From Streblospio benedicti (Eukaryota > Annelida > Polychaeta > Spionida > Spionidae), in assembly GCA_019095985.1 (NCBI GenBank), contig CM032660.1:15015530-15079529 (forward strand): a stretch of DNA of 64,000 nucleotides, written 5' to 3'. The translations under genes were made by a program, and so were the position numbers. Shown here in pieces: positions 1-12,377 of the stretch. The notes beneath the pieces are model-generated. The model searched no databases and was not told where the DNA came from. It saw nothing but the letters and a program-made list of their open reading frames with translations. The first letter of the stretch is position 1. Each line of letters starts with the position of its first letter.

Positions 1-1885
1 GAAATATTTAGTAACATCGGTCCATTCGATTCTGGCTTTGACAGCACGGATTTTTTCACTGTGGGCCATGCACGAAATAATGAAGATGACGAAATCGTAA
101 CACATTCGCAATATATTAGTGAAAATTCCGCATCGAACATTTCCTCATTCAACGAAACCCATGTTGAACAAAAATCAGACGACAATATCAAGAAACCAAA
201 ACCCCGAAATAAGAGGATTCAACGGCTTAAAAAGAGAGGGTCCGAAGTGATCTCTAAATTTAGACAGAAATTTGCAATACAGACCTTTGTTCTAGAGGAC
301 CACGTGGATGATTCTGAAGGTGACCTTCAGTACGTGTCCGATAGTGAAACCGCAAATGTCGTTTTGGTTAAGGAGGCATTTTCTAATAGTGTCGGGCATA
401 TTAGGTATCCCGGTGAAAATGGTGATGAAACGGCAAGTAGAAGACACCAACGTTATCCCGCTACTTTAGACGTAGCCGCGTTAGATGCTGAGCCACAATA
501 CGCTGACCCAGCTCGGGAGTGTCCTGGAAATTTGAAAATCTCCGTAGTCGAGCACCACAATCCAGCTTATGGACTCGACGAAGACTTTACTGAGGCAATT
601 GAACATCCAGAAGGTGACAGTTTAAGCATAGACGTTAACACTTTTGAAAGCAGAGATCATAGAGAAAACAGTACTACTGAAGAGAGCTCATACTACTGCA
701 GCATTGCTGACGACCAGCACGTGATGACAGATACTGTCCCAGAAAACAGTACACCATATCATACAGATACTGACATTGAGTATGCCCATGATGCTGATGA
801 CACTGACCAGACCGGTGACGCCCAATTAGCCCTGCAGTTTCTGGACAATATGCTTGATGAGGTGATGGTCAGCGTAGATAGTGCCGGCATGGAGCTGGCC
901 AATGGCGAGGCTCCCCGTGGCCGTTGTGACAGCGACGTGCACGTGTACGTGGAGATAACAGACGATGACGTGGACCAGGCGCATGGTGACTTTGACCTGG
1001 AGGTGAGTCTGATGTGTGCCTTGTGTGTATCAGTGTGGGATTTTTGTAAACAGTCGGCTTCTTTTATCTACATATTTGTATCGTGCTATTGGATATCAAA
1101 GTTTAGGCCTATATATGTACGATACTTGTATTTGTTTTACTTGTTTGATCAGTGTTTATGGTAATCATTAGTTCCAGCATTTAGATATGAAATTCATTTT
1201 GTGGTACAAGTTGATTGGTCAAAATCTCATACCTAATGACTTCCAACGATACCCGTCAGTTCAATATAGACCTAATCATGTCGTTATGACCTGCTACTTT
1301 TCACTACAACAAATGCAATATCTGTACGTCTTCTTTTTTTTTTAGCCAAACGACAACTTCAAATCCCCTTCATCACCCAACAACTCCACACATTCGACCA
1401 CGTCCCCAATACCACCACTCGTGCCACGGCTGCCGCCAAGAAGACACCACCCCCACCCAATCACCGCCAACATCACCCCCGACTCTACCAACAGTGCTTC
1501 ACCATCGTCAGTGCGCCACATATACGCAAATGCCCCATTCATTCTCATCTCTGAACCACGCGGGGAGCCTGACGTCCCAAACGATACGGACCAGGATAAG
1601 CAGGGCGATGAAGATCGTGATAACACCCCGGACGGACGGCTCTCATCTGCTCCAGGCCAACAAGACACGAGCGCTGACGCGCAGAACAACATTAGTGTAA
1701 CTATATCCGGGTTATCTGACGCCGATGAGCGAATCTCGTCTGCGCGTGACGACATCACGTGGTCCGTGCGTGGCGCGAGTTTTCGCGCCGATAACACCGA
1801 TGATGTGACGATCATTGGCGAAAACTGTGAAAACGATGAAGCTGCTATTGGTGATGATGGGTGTGGTTATGAGAGTCGGTTGTAG
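1..1885 (+). CDS. 3' part of an unrecognised acidic protein gene (two exons)
   Basis: Exons are 1-1002 (open from the window edge, so 5' partial) and 1346-1885. The first exon ends GAG|gtgagt and the second follows a long T tract and tag. Both junctions are phase 0 and the reading frame runs to TAG at 1883-1885, giving 513 visible residues. The protein is rich in Asp, Glu, Ser and Thr. A basic patch (KKPKPRNKRIQRLKKRG) lies near residues 65-80 and an NPAYG motif, which resembles NPxY sorting or PTB-binding motifs, near residue 187. The C-terminal exon is proline- and histidine-rich at its start and acidic at its end. I see no membrane segment or folded domain. It may be the disordered or cytoplasmic tail of a larger protein. 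That it is coding is well supported by the splice sites and phase; its function is unknown. Confidence 0.7.
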
Positions 1886-4272
1886 TTGTAAATCGTTGGT
1901 GTACCAAGAAAACTTGTCATTTGAAAATATGTTATTTGTTTATTCATCGTTTGCTACGTGTGGAGTTTACTGTTTGTAGCTAGTGTATTCCTGTATTGGA
2001 CTATTTACATATATTTGTTGTTTTCATTTAACTTTTCATTGATAAAATTGAAGAACCTGCGTGTAGTAATTATTTAAGACATGCACAAATTGCTTGTTGC
2101 TATATCATATTATGCACAGTGCTACAAAATATTTCTTTTTCAACAAATGGTTAAAACTGTTGTCTAAAAAAGTTATAAATGTAAAGTTTGCGTGATATAC
2201 TCTTCTGTGTTGTTATTGTAGCCTATTCAAATGTTAACTGTTTGTCAATGCATTCCATAAATTTTTTAACAAGCTATTACGTCATGTTTAAAGTTGCTGT
2301 AGCTAGATAATTTTCTTCTCATACCCACATATACATACAAATTACGTATGTTTTGTGTGAGAATCTTATATAAAAAGAAAGTCATCTTATGGTTTTCTGA
2401 TTTTATGCTACTGTAACTCGATTACCCTTTGTTGCTATTCAAAACAATTTATAATTGAATTAAATCGTCTATATATCTCACATATGCCATTATATGTGTT
2501 ATGTAGCCCAGACGAGGTAAATTCTTTAGCAAGATATAAATAGAGGTTGTCATTTCTTAAGATCTTGTTGAAATTACTTTTAGATTGTTATTACTGATAC
2601 GGTACTTGCTTGATTCTTATCATCAGGTGGTAATGTTAAATTGTACTGAGGTGAAACCATTAAGAATAGATGTGGTTTGTTCGAAATAATGAGATAGATT
2701 AATGGACCTACTTCTTTCTGGTTTTATAGTTTTATTTCAAACTACTTAAAGTGACGTACTCTATCTCTGTACTTGATGATGGTCATTAGATTTTAAACTT
2801 TATCGACTTAGGTCTATGTCAGCATACTGTGGGTATCTGTGTGGTATTTGAGATTGAAAACTGGTTATGTCTTCTCTCCATCTACTCTAGCTTACCGCTT
2901 AACCATCTCACTTTCTCTCTGCTCCATTCTTCCGTGATCTCTATGTGATTCCATCTTCAAAATAACACAAGTATACGTTCTAAATAAGCCTCAATAACCA
3001 CGAAGAGCCATAAAACAATAAGCAAATAACATGCAGAAAAAAGTACAATTATATGATTCCAAACATACATTGCTAATGAATTCATCTATCACGGACACGT
3101 CACATGTACTTAGCTAATGAAATAGTGTCGCATAAACAGCACGTCGCCGCCTGCTCCCGTGCAGAGGTGCCCGACCACGTGACCCCAACAGTGGAGGCGC
3201 CGTGACCTCTCTAGGGTGTGCTGACACTTAGGGAAGCTCCACTAGTAGATTGACTACATAAATCAGTACATCTATCAAACATATTACATATTAATTAGAT
3301 GTTGGTGACAGTATATCAAATATAGAAAAGGGTAGTTGATAGTAGATGGTTATATAAAAAGAAGCTTGGTAACTTGCAAGGCCAAGCCCTTATTTTCATC
3401 TTCTTTTGGCTTGCATGAATTGGATGTTAAATATGTAAGATCAGACCGATTAGAAATACTTCTTCGCCGCATTTCCCCCTTGAAAGTTGTACAATGGACA
3501 AGGTGCATGAACATAAACACAAAACATTGTGAATATCCCCTCACTGCGTGACCACGAATTCTCTCACCAGCTTTATTGCTTTATGCTTGTTGTATACGGC
3601 AATTTCACACACGTCAATTGCCAATAAACTGTAGCGAGCTGTCGTAAAATAAAAGAGATTTATAGCACACAGATATCATCCAGGAATAACAAAACTTGTC
3701 ACAGGGCCTCGAATAAAGATATCATCGCCAGACGTCTGCGCACCGTGGAAAACCGAAGATTGCAGGCGACAGCCGGTCGAAAGTCACGGAAATGTCCGAA
3801 CTCCCTCGTTCGTCATTCTCCGTGATTGAAGGGACCAGGTGTTGTTTGGAAAGGAGGAGCTAGGTTGGGTTAGAAGATCGTCTGGATACTTTAACTTCCC
3901 AGTGCTGATTCAATTTGAATTGTTAGCGGTTGTTTTATAACCAGTTTTGACAAATATGTTTTTTTAACTGAAGTCAAATTCACCCGTGGTTAGATTTGTG
4001 TATCTTCACGTTGGATTTTCTTTCATTTACAATTGAGTATAAAACCGTAATATACATTAGGCCTATGCATCTTAATAATCTACCGACAGCAAAAAATGCT
4101 TTACAACAACTTCCATCACTATAGTCGGTCGCTATGCAGTGACATACAAGAAACTTAAACACACGTAGATATGATATACACACAACTTTCCCATCATAAC
4201 ATGCATAACTGCTGAGTCGGGAGCATCCATATTCCCCGGACTTCATTCCTTGCCCACTAGCACGAGGTTATA
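1886..4272. other. Intergenic DNA, no gene seen
   Basis: This AT-rich stretch starts with the 3' untranslated region of the upstream gene. Short GC-richer patches near 3140-3230 (with a CACGTG E-box) and 3715-3850 show no convincing exon. Open frames here are short and lack recognisable motifs. Confidence 0.5.
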
Positions 4273-4450
4273 CAGGCAAACCTCTAACAAAGACCACCTC
4301 TCTATTGATCTCACCTCTATAACAAAACAATCGGACATGTTTCCCAACCTTCATAAAGAGACCAGCATGAACCTCTCTAAAGATACCACCTCTCGTTGTA
4401 GGCCACTTGAGGTCATTTACCCATAAGGTCGTTTTAGAGAGGTTGTACTA
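4273..4450. mobile_element. pogo/Tigger-like MITE, degraded copy
   Basis: The left end reads CAGGCAAACCTCTAACAAAG after TA, and the right end is an inverted form ending in GAGAGGTTGTACTA. The interior repeats GACCACCTCT-type motifs in both orientations. It is the same family as the copies at 19006, 23102, 45256 and 62135, whose best ends are CAGTAGAACCTC with TA target sites, as in pogo-type Tc1/mariner elements. Confidence 0.55.
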
Positions 4451-5388
4451 TTGGTGATAAACGGCCAGGTGTCAAGACACTTCAAGTCCTCTCGTTTTTT
4501 GTCTGTTTGTTGAACGCTCCCTCTCATAACTCTAGCATCTGGTTAGGATTTTCCACACGGCTGTGCATTTGAAACATTATTGTGCATGTCTGTGAAATTG
4601 TGCAGTTTTCACATGTCACATTTGAGCAGATTGATTGGCACTGGCTACTTGAGCGATTGGACATGGCTGTGGTTGTTACATTCAGAGTTAATGGTGCATT
4701 GTTTTTGTATTCACTTATTTTGCAATAGATTATGGGCATGGTTAAGGACACTGCTATTCTAAATTTGTGTTTTGTGTTAGTTTAAAGTCTTTGCTTTTGT
4801 TATATAGAGAAGTAATAAAGGGTTCTGTTGGTTCCGTTTGTGTGTTTGAATTGCAAGTTTTTTTGCAATACACCTGAGACTATGACCTGTAAAAATGATC
4901 TAATCTCCTCTCAGAATGATAGTTTATCATTTGAATGAATTTTCATTCATAATTAGCAGGTATTTAGCATATTTAAATATGGCAAAGACAAAGAAAAAAA
5001 ATCAAAAGTGAATATTTCACACACAGCAATTTTAATCATAAATCATGAACAGCTATAAATCAAACTGACGGGGCAAATTTGATCTTATAAAGCAGCTATG
5101 TATTTAAGATGCAAATTTTCAAACAATGAGTGTGAACCATCAAAAACCTATTAGACATCAATGTAATGCCCCTGGGGTGTTTGTTCAACAACCTGCACAT
5201 ATGTGTTCTATGGAACGAGATTCAGATGCCACATTTTAAGATGACAAAAATGCATCTATTTGTTCTTCAATAGACTGTGAAGTACAAATATTATCTTAGG
5301 TGTGACAGTAAATGATGTTTTGGTCAATACTTCTCCACTTTTCATGTATGTTGTTTAATGGTCTGAATGGATAGGGACTTTAATGCAA

Positions 5389-5575
5389 GTGGTCAACAAT
5401 TGGTCGTGTCAAGCGCAGGTGATTATGGCCTATTGTTCACGGTCTCGGCAGGACGCCGTCTGCTTTGCTTGTCGCTTTTTGACACGCTCAATTAGAGGCG
5501 AACGGCGCCCCGAGAACACATGCATTTCAGACTTTAGACTTCTTCGCGTCCAGTGGCTTCTTATAAACAGTTTGC
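5389..5575 (+). pseudogene. Fragment of a TTF/ZMYM-type zinc finger (hAT-transposase-like)
   Basis: An open frame encodes NWSCQAQ, then YCSRSRQDAVCFACRFL, then RGERRPENTCISDF. The spacing resembles the TTF-type zinc finger at the start of hAT-type transposases and ZMYM-like proteins (...KDAAFCFxCRxF... followed by a GERPENTF-like stretch). No transposase core follows, so this looks like an isolated relic. The match is by eye and moderate. Confidence 0.35.
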
Positions 5576-8500
5576 TTTCTTACCTGGTCATATTGAACTG
5601 TGTTCTTGGATATATTCAGTGAATTTAATGGATTAAAAGCTGGATAATACACGTGTATAAGGTTTTAGCTTGTAGGATTAGTCTTTGATAAGTGAATATC
5701 AACAGTACAAACGCTTGTTTTGAAAGTATATACATAACATTACAACTTAATACTTTTTATGGATTTCTTTCAAAAACATCTGCTATGCAGTCCTTAAAGG
5801 TAAGCTTTGTAATGCCTGTCACATGTGCTAATAGATACGGCGATAGGGTATTTAAATTTCAACAGAGAATAGATATCAAAAGCAGTGATCTTTTGCTTCT
5901 TGAATTTATGCCTATGAATTGCATGATATAAATCCATAAATGGACCTGGTCTTGGTGATTTATGATCAGATATGTTTGCCTTCTGTGTGTGCTTTAGTAT
6001 TTTCGACTGTTTATCAAATGACTACGTCTAAACTGTATTCCAAATTCTTTTGGAGGAATGGCTTCGATCAACATGAGACAAGGGTTTCAGTTGACAAAAA
6101 GATACAGGCAAGTTCTGTGTATATTTACAAAGCCTTTGCTGGCCTGACCTTTCTTTCGATGGAATCTACATTCGGTACACAGACTTACAGAGGAAACGTG
6201 TATGTCTAGAAAAGTGACATTGAAAATTCTAATGCATAGCGCACGTCTTAGAACCTTCATTCAAGCTGAAATTCCCCCTGGAGGGAGTGTCAAAAAACGT
6301 GCTATATGCTTGAACAACATTGCCCAGACAAAAAAAAACTCATGCTTTTCATTCAAACAGTAATTGTTAGTTGAAACAGCGTTCAAGTTTAACTAATACT
6401 TCTTCAAAATCAATTATAGTCTGAACGATTTGACACAGGTTGGTCGCGTCGTAAACTGATGCAAAAAAGGTTGGATTTCAACTGTGCATGCGAATTTTAT
6501 TTGTGCAAAAAAGCAGGGGGCAACAGATGGCACCATGATATAGTATCAGTGTAAGTTATGATTCCCTTTTAGCTTTCACATGCATATGGTGTGTGTTTGG
6601 GCAAAATGGCAACCTGAGGAGAAAATCACATCCGTATTCTAATGGTACTTGCCAAGAAAACAGACCAAATGTTTAGATAGATGACTTTTGTATTATGCTT
6701 GTGATAAGTCATCGAGTATATACGTTGTCCCCCTATCATAACTATTATTGATAAATACAAATGTGATAAGCATTATGAAATAATCATTTATACTCCAAAG
6801 AGCAATTTTCAATTGAAGGTTAATGTGATATACATAGCAGTACGTGTCCATCTATTGTTGGAAACGGTGTTGGTTTATAAACAAAATCAAGCAGTTATTC
6901 GGTGCATATTCTCTAGACCAGGTAAGAATTAAACACGAGAGATCTGTGCCAAAAGTCATGGCATCAGCTAAATATCATTAATTGGCGTGATTAATTACTA
7001 CCGCGGTAATTTTCTAGCAACCTTTACATGAAATATTACGCTCATAGCATTCAGTATTACTTGTTTAATATGACAGCATCTGTTAATACCTCGATTTACC
7101 AAATATACATGAGAATACAGACGTAATGGTTGCATGCAATAAAATTTAATGTTATGATTTATGTTACCATTCTCCGGCGAAAGTTCGTTGACAGTTGGTC
7201 CCTTTAAATGTCCGGCAGTGTAATCGTGATAGTATTCAAAATTGCATGTGGGGCAATAAAACTGTCCACTGTTACTGTAAACTGAGATTTTTAGTATTAG
7301 CTGCAATAATCTATCAGTCGATTTACAGACCAATATATGGCTCATATAATATTGATTATATGAGTAATCCTGAGGTAATCTCATTCGCTATCCTTTGCAG
7401 TAATGCTATTAACTTTTCTCCCTCGGGTACTGCTACATGTACTTCATTACCATGTCCATTAACAAAGCATATGAGGTCAATTGTCCTATGATTAGTATTT
7501 TGGTGGTGCATTCACTATGAGTTTCAAGTCTAATTACTTGCTTTATGGCTAAGTAATGAGTGTGCTAAATATCATAACTGGTGCAATGAGACCATCAGTA
7601 CTGGGGACACTTAAACGTTGTTAAAGTTTAACTTACATCGACTTACATGTAATTGTCTATTGACCGATTGTTGAGTGTTGAAATAATTAGCAACTGCATA
7701 ATTGATCTTGGCTTATTATGCCAATCACAATCATTACTAGTTGACACTAGTCTAATTATAATCTAACACGTAGGCTGGCTCCTATTTAACCCACAACAGT
7801 CCCATTTTATGGTCTTTGGAATTATTACAAAAACTATTCATCTGAACAAAGTGGTACTTCAAATAGTAAGGGAAAAAATGCATGAACTCATGTCCATGAC
7901 AAAGAACTTCTAATAAAAGTAACATTAAGTTTGCTTGTGAAACACTTAAGTACGAAACATCTATAGTAAATCCTCCTTCACAAACAACAGACTGGCTCAC
8001 ACAATAGAATTTGGTACCAATAATTGTTTATCTAGTGTTGTCTGACCTATTGAAACCCTAGCTCCAAGATAGTGTGATTACTTACCAATATTTACAAATA
8101 GCTATTACTATATGTGCAACAACCTCTAATAACTCCTATGCAAACCTTCTGTGTTAATTAAGGTAATTATCTGTTCTTTTGGCCACTCTAAGTGTCTGGG
8201 AACATTAATCAAATGTGTCCTGAATAAACAACAATATGACACACAAGTATGGTGGAGGTTCTCTATGTTTATATCTTCTTTCCTCACACTTATTAACTGC
8301 GAATCCAATTCCTGACACTTCAAAATTAATACTAATTGTCGGATTATTAATAAATAATACACTCTCAATACCTATTTACCTATTATATTTAATTTGTAAG
8401 TCCGTTTTTCTTTTTTTGTTATCAAATGAGATCTTTTAACTTTAAATGGATCATCAGGCCCGTCTGTATCAACTTAACGCGAATTAAATGCTTAATCACG

Positions 8501-11500
8501 TTATGAGTATTGTAAAGGCATTTAGTACCATAAAACCATTAAAGAATCAATGAATAACCCTAATCAATGGTTCAATTGACCGCAGTGGATTATAAAAATA
8601 AACGGTTATATGGCAAACTGTCGGTTGGTTTCGAGTGATTGAGTTTCCCCGCTGGGAGCGCTTTTGAACAGACCGACTGACCAATCACAAAACGCGGTAA
8701 CGTCACGTCAGGTGGATTACGTCATCTAATTAACATATCACGCTGAGAGTTACTGGCTCACTCGTAACATGGGCATGATTAATGCTATGAAACCCGATTT
8801 ACATACGTCAATATGTAAAGTTTTGCAAACATTTTTGCTAAAAGCTTTAACATGGCTCTTCATAACACTCGGAATTCTATATGCGTATTGAATATCATGT
8901 TATTGAGGGACGAACTAGACCCAGAACTTCAAAGTTTAAAAGATTTCAATGGGGGAACGTAATTATTGGGTAAGGGACTTTTTTAATACTGTACCCTGTC
9001 ATTTTCTTTGTGTGTGACATGTTGTTATTTCCATGGCTTATCGATATAATCAATCATATGTCTGTGTGCTTAATCAGTTGAATACCGATTTTTCTGATTT
9101 CCTTGGAGTCCGTCTGATTTCATGTTATTTAATACCGCTCTGCATGCAAACTTTCTGACAATATATGATTGATTTTCGACACTTAAATACCTTTTCTACA
9201 ATGGACACATACGCGCGTAGCCAACAAAGCCATATTTGTTTAACTTTAATGCATAATTAAAAGTTATTTTCATGCTATTCTATTCTATGATCGGATCATA
9301 TCTATTTCATACAGAGAAAATCGTTTGTAATTTCACCTGTCCCCCTTATGCTCCTATTGGAAGTGCACAAGCTAACAATTTGTTACTAAAACATGCAGTG
9401 TAGCTTGTAACACTCATTGAACACTCAAAGACCTTCTAGAGAATGCTAACTAAATTACGTTTGTATCCTGTTTGCATGGTTAATTAATACTCCCTTAACT
9501 CCCTCAAACCACATTCCAAATCAACCCACATTACAATCATTATGATTGCTCCCATTAAACAAGCAGCTCAATTAAATCGGAGACATCTAAAGAGAATAAA
9601 AACAACTCGTCTGCCAAACTCAAGTAAACATTATTCCAAAGCTACGTGAGTTCCAAACCAAAAAGTGGTGTCCTACCGGGAGAGTTTCCCACAAGCCATC
9701 TGTTTCTTATCAAAGTTGTCTGTTGGTGAATTCTACCCGTGTACTCACTCAAATCAGCACGCCCCTCAATAATTAAACGCCGATCATGATCAGAGAGTAT
9801 CAATACAGTATCTTACCAGCTCACCAGGAGGTATATTTCAAAGATAGTTGATAATTACAGACTACAAGTCCAGCTGCTTAATGGTGGTTGCAGACGACCG
9901 TTGGATGACACCACTTATTTGTTATGGGTTTTGAGGGGCGGAACCAAACGAACGTGCACGTGCCATTGTTTTCAGAAGTCATCTATGCGTGTTAATGCGA
10001 TCACTCATGTTCACTTCTTCCTTTGGGAATGCACGTCTGCTGGTGAATAGGATAAGAGAATATTTTGGCTAAATACTTGTGTATATATTTTGCTTACTGA
10101 GTTACATTAGCTGCTCTACATAAAGGATGTTATTCCAGTCTAATAAACAGAGCGAATAGCATTGGAGGGTGTTGTTTAAAGTTCTTACTTTTCACAAACT
10201 GGTAAGTTGATCTATATATTAAGTTTATTGAATTCTAACTACCTCTATTACTGCACAAAGTGAACAAGCTCTGTGGAATTCCCGTTGATCGTAAAGATAA
10301 TGTATCACGTAATGTTGTAAAATGCACATTAGCTGGTCGAGCAAATGGGCTCTATAGTAACAGCCCATAAAGAATTTAGAAACTTGACAACAATGGGCCA
10401 TGGGTCTCTATTAGTCTTGACACATTATTCGGGGTCTGCATGCTTCATGAGTTTAACACTGAAAACCCCTATTTGTCCAACAAAACTCCGGGACACTGCT
10501 TAACTTATTCTTGTCAATTGGCCAGCTGACTTGGACCATATAAATTCCTCTCTAAGCAGGCGTTATCTGAAAAGAGAGATTCTGTAAAGAGCTTTTAATG
10601 ACAGGTTTCTAGACACATCACACGGCATCGCAAGCCCTTTGGCCAATATGTAATTGATAGGGGCAGGGTGTAGGTTGCTATTAGAAATTCAAACTCACTT
10701 TCAAAACTCGTAGCACCTCATATAACAATAGATTTTGATTGGTCACCGGTTCCTCTGTTAAGTATTAATACTAGCAGGATGCTTCAAGTGTTATAAATGG
10801 CATGGTCAGTGGCCACCTTATTGGAAATCCTTAATCTGGGGACAGGTATGGTGTCAAAACTGCACCTTGCTTCTTGTTTGCCTCTATACTTAAAGTTGAC
10901 GTTAAGTCTTTGATATCGTTTGACTTGTGATAAGCATAGAAATCTTAATGCCTGGCCATAGCTAACTGCAATAATTGCCGTTACATTTCCACGTTTTATT
11001 AGTTTTAGTTGGTGATAAGGATTTATTGATTCAAACGATGCCTTTGATACAGTGGAACGGTAAATAGCAATTGTACGTTTGCTGAGGGCATTATTGTGGG
11101 AACACAATACGTGTACTTGGGCATTTCTTAAAAGCTTTGCAAACATCGGCCCGTAGCTTCTAAAACCAGCATCTTTGTTTGCCATGGTCATTTGAACGTA
11201 GGTCTTCTCACAAAGCGCACATTAAGACCCGAGAGGACGGGAAACCTACACGCTGCATTAACCAGAGGTAGGAAACCTACGCCTAGGTGCATTGTTCATA
11301 CAAGGGCTTATGTTAGGATGCAAAAAGCTAAATGCCCTCGATTGGGCGTAGAAATAACAAGCAGCTGTTTGAATTTCACTATTTGCACGGTTTACTATGT
11401 CCACAGAGTAAAGACACTTAATGTATGTCGACCTCAGATCTCTAGAATCAACACCGTTTTTTTTGTCATGCAAACCCATGTGATGATGTTATTTATATTG

Positions 11501-11929
11501 ATGTAATCTGTGGGCTGTGTTTAGTTAAGCTTATGATGAGAATCTTAGATGCCAGAAGCTAAGTGTTTTTCTGGCTGACAGGTTTCAGATTTTATGCACG
11601 GTTCAGCTTTCAAATCCCTTTGTTACAATATCATAAGAAGGTTGTTTTTGTGAAACTCTGATAACTGTTGAAAAATGTTTTACTATGCCCTAGGTAAATA
11701 TCCTAGCCGTCTGATAGTTGGATACATTGCTTTAAATTGTGTTTGGAAAGATACTTTGATTATTGTTTGTATTTCTTATCACATATACGTGAATTGTGGG
11801 ATGTCAAGTGGTGTGATAGAAACTTCTGCTTGTTTATTGAAGATTTCTAAAGCTACCATCTGGCATCCAGTGTTTCATTTGAAAGTTCTGTTGATTAGGT
11901 ATGTAGCATAGGGGTTCATGATATCTGTG
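5576..11929. other. Long intergenic region, no gene seen
   Basis: This is AT-rich DNA upstream of the C2-domain gene. A GC-richer patch at about 8600-8760 holds a CCAAT-like site (gaccaatcac) and CRE-like half-sites (acgtcacgtca) and could be a distal promoter. Nothing in the sequence ties it to a transcript. No open frame here resembles a known family. Confidence 0.45.
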
Positions 11930-12066
11930 TATTCACTGCTACTAGTCAAATCGAAATTTAAACATAATATTTTTAGAACTTTATTTAGATTTCGAGCTCA
12001 TAGGCTCCTCATCAAAAAATCCGTTTTTTTTTTTCTTAATTTGGATTTGACTAGTAGCAGTGAATA
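11930..12066. mobile_element. 137-bp palindromic MITE
   Basis: The two ends are perfect 23-bp inverted repeats at 11930-11952 and 12044-12066, beginning TATTCACTGCTACTAGTC. The pairing continues imperfectly inward for several more bases. The outer TA could be a mariner-type target duplication, or part of the repeat itself, so the superfamily is open. It has no coding capacity. Confidence 0.65.
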
Positions 12067-12377
12067 CAAATATAGGGCTTACCATGTTTCATTTGAGATG
12101 TTACTCTTGTGTGGATATCAAATCATATGCTCGTAAACAACAACAATTGAATAGGATATGATTCATATAAACAAAATAGTCCGTCTACTTTATCTGGTGC
12201 AAGTAAATACGAGTAGCTGTCTCTTCATCCTGATAGACCAGACTGCCCTCAAATCACCCCTCAGTGGTGTCCCACCCCACAACAATTCGTCACCAATGTG
12301 CTCTCTATCCCTTGTTGCAGAAACCCAAGTAGTCACCACCATCAACCCACCAGCCCTTAACCCTGGCACACACGACT

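Noticed and set aside
1342-1815. 157-codon minus-strand frame opposite the last exon of the first gene
   Set aside because: It is the antisense of a spliced, phase-consistent exon.
6998-7384. 128-codon open frame on the minus strand
   Set aside because: Composition is like the AT-rich background and nothing matches a known domain.
10784-11191. 135-codon open frame on the minus strand
   Set aside because: No family motif, no splice context and no GC rise such as true exons here show. Most likely chance.
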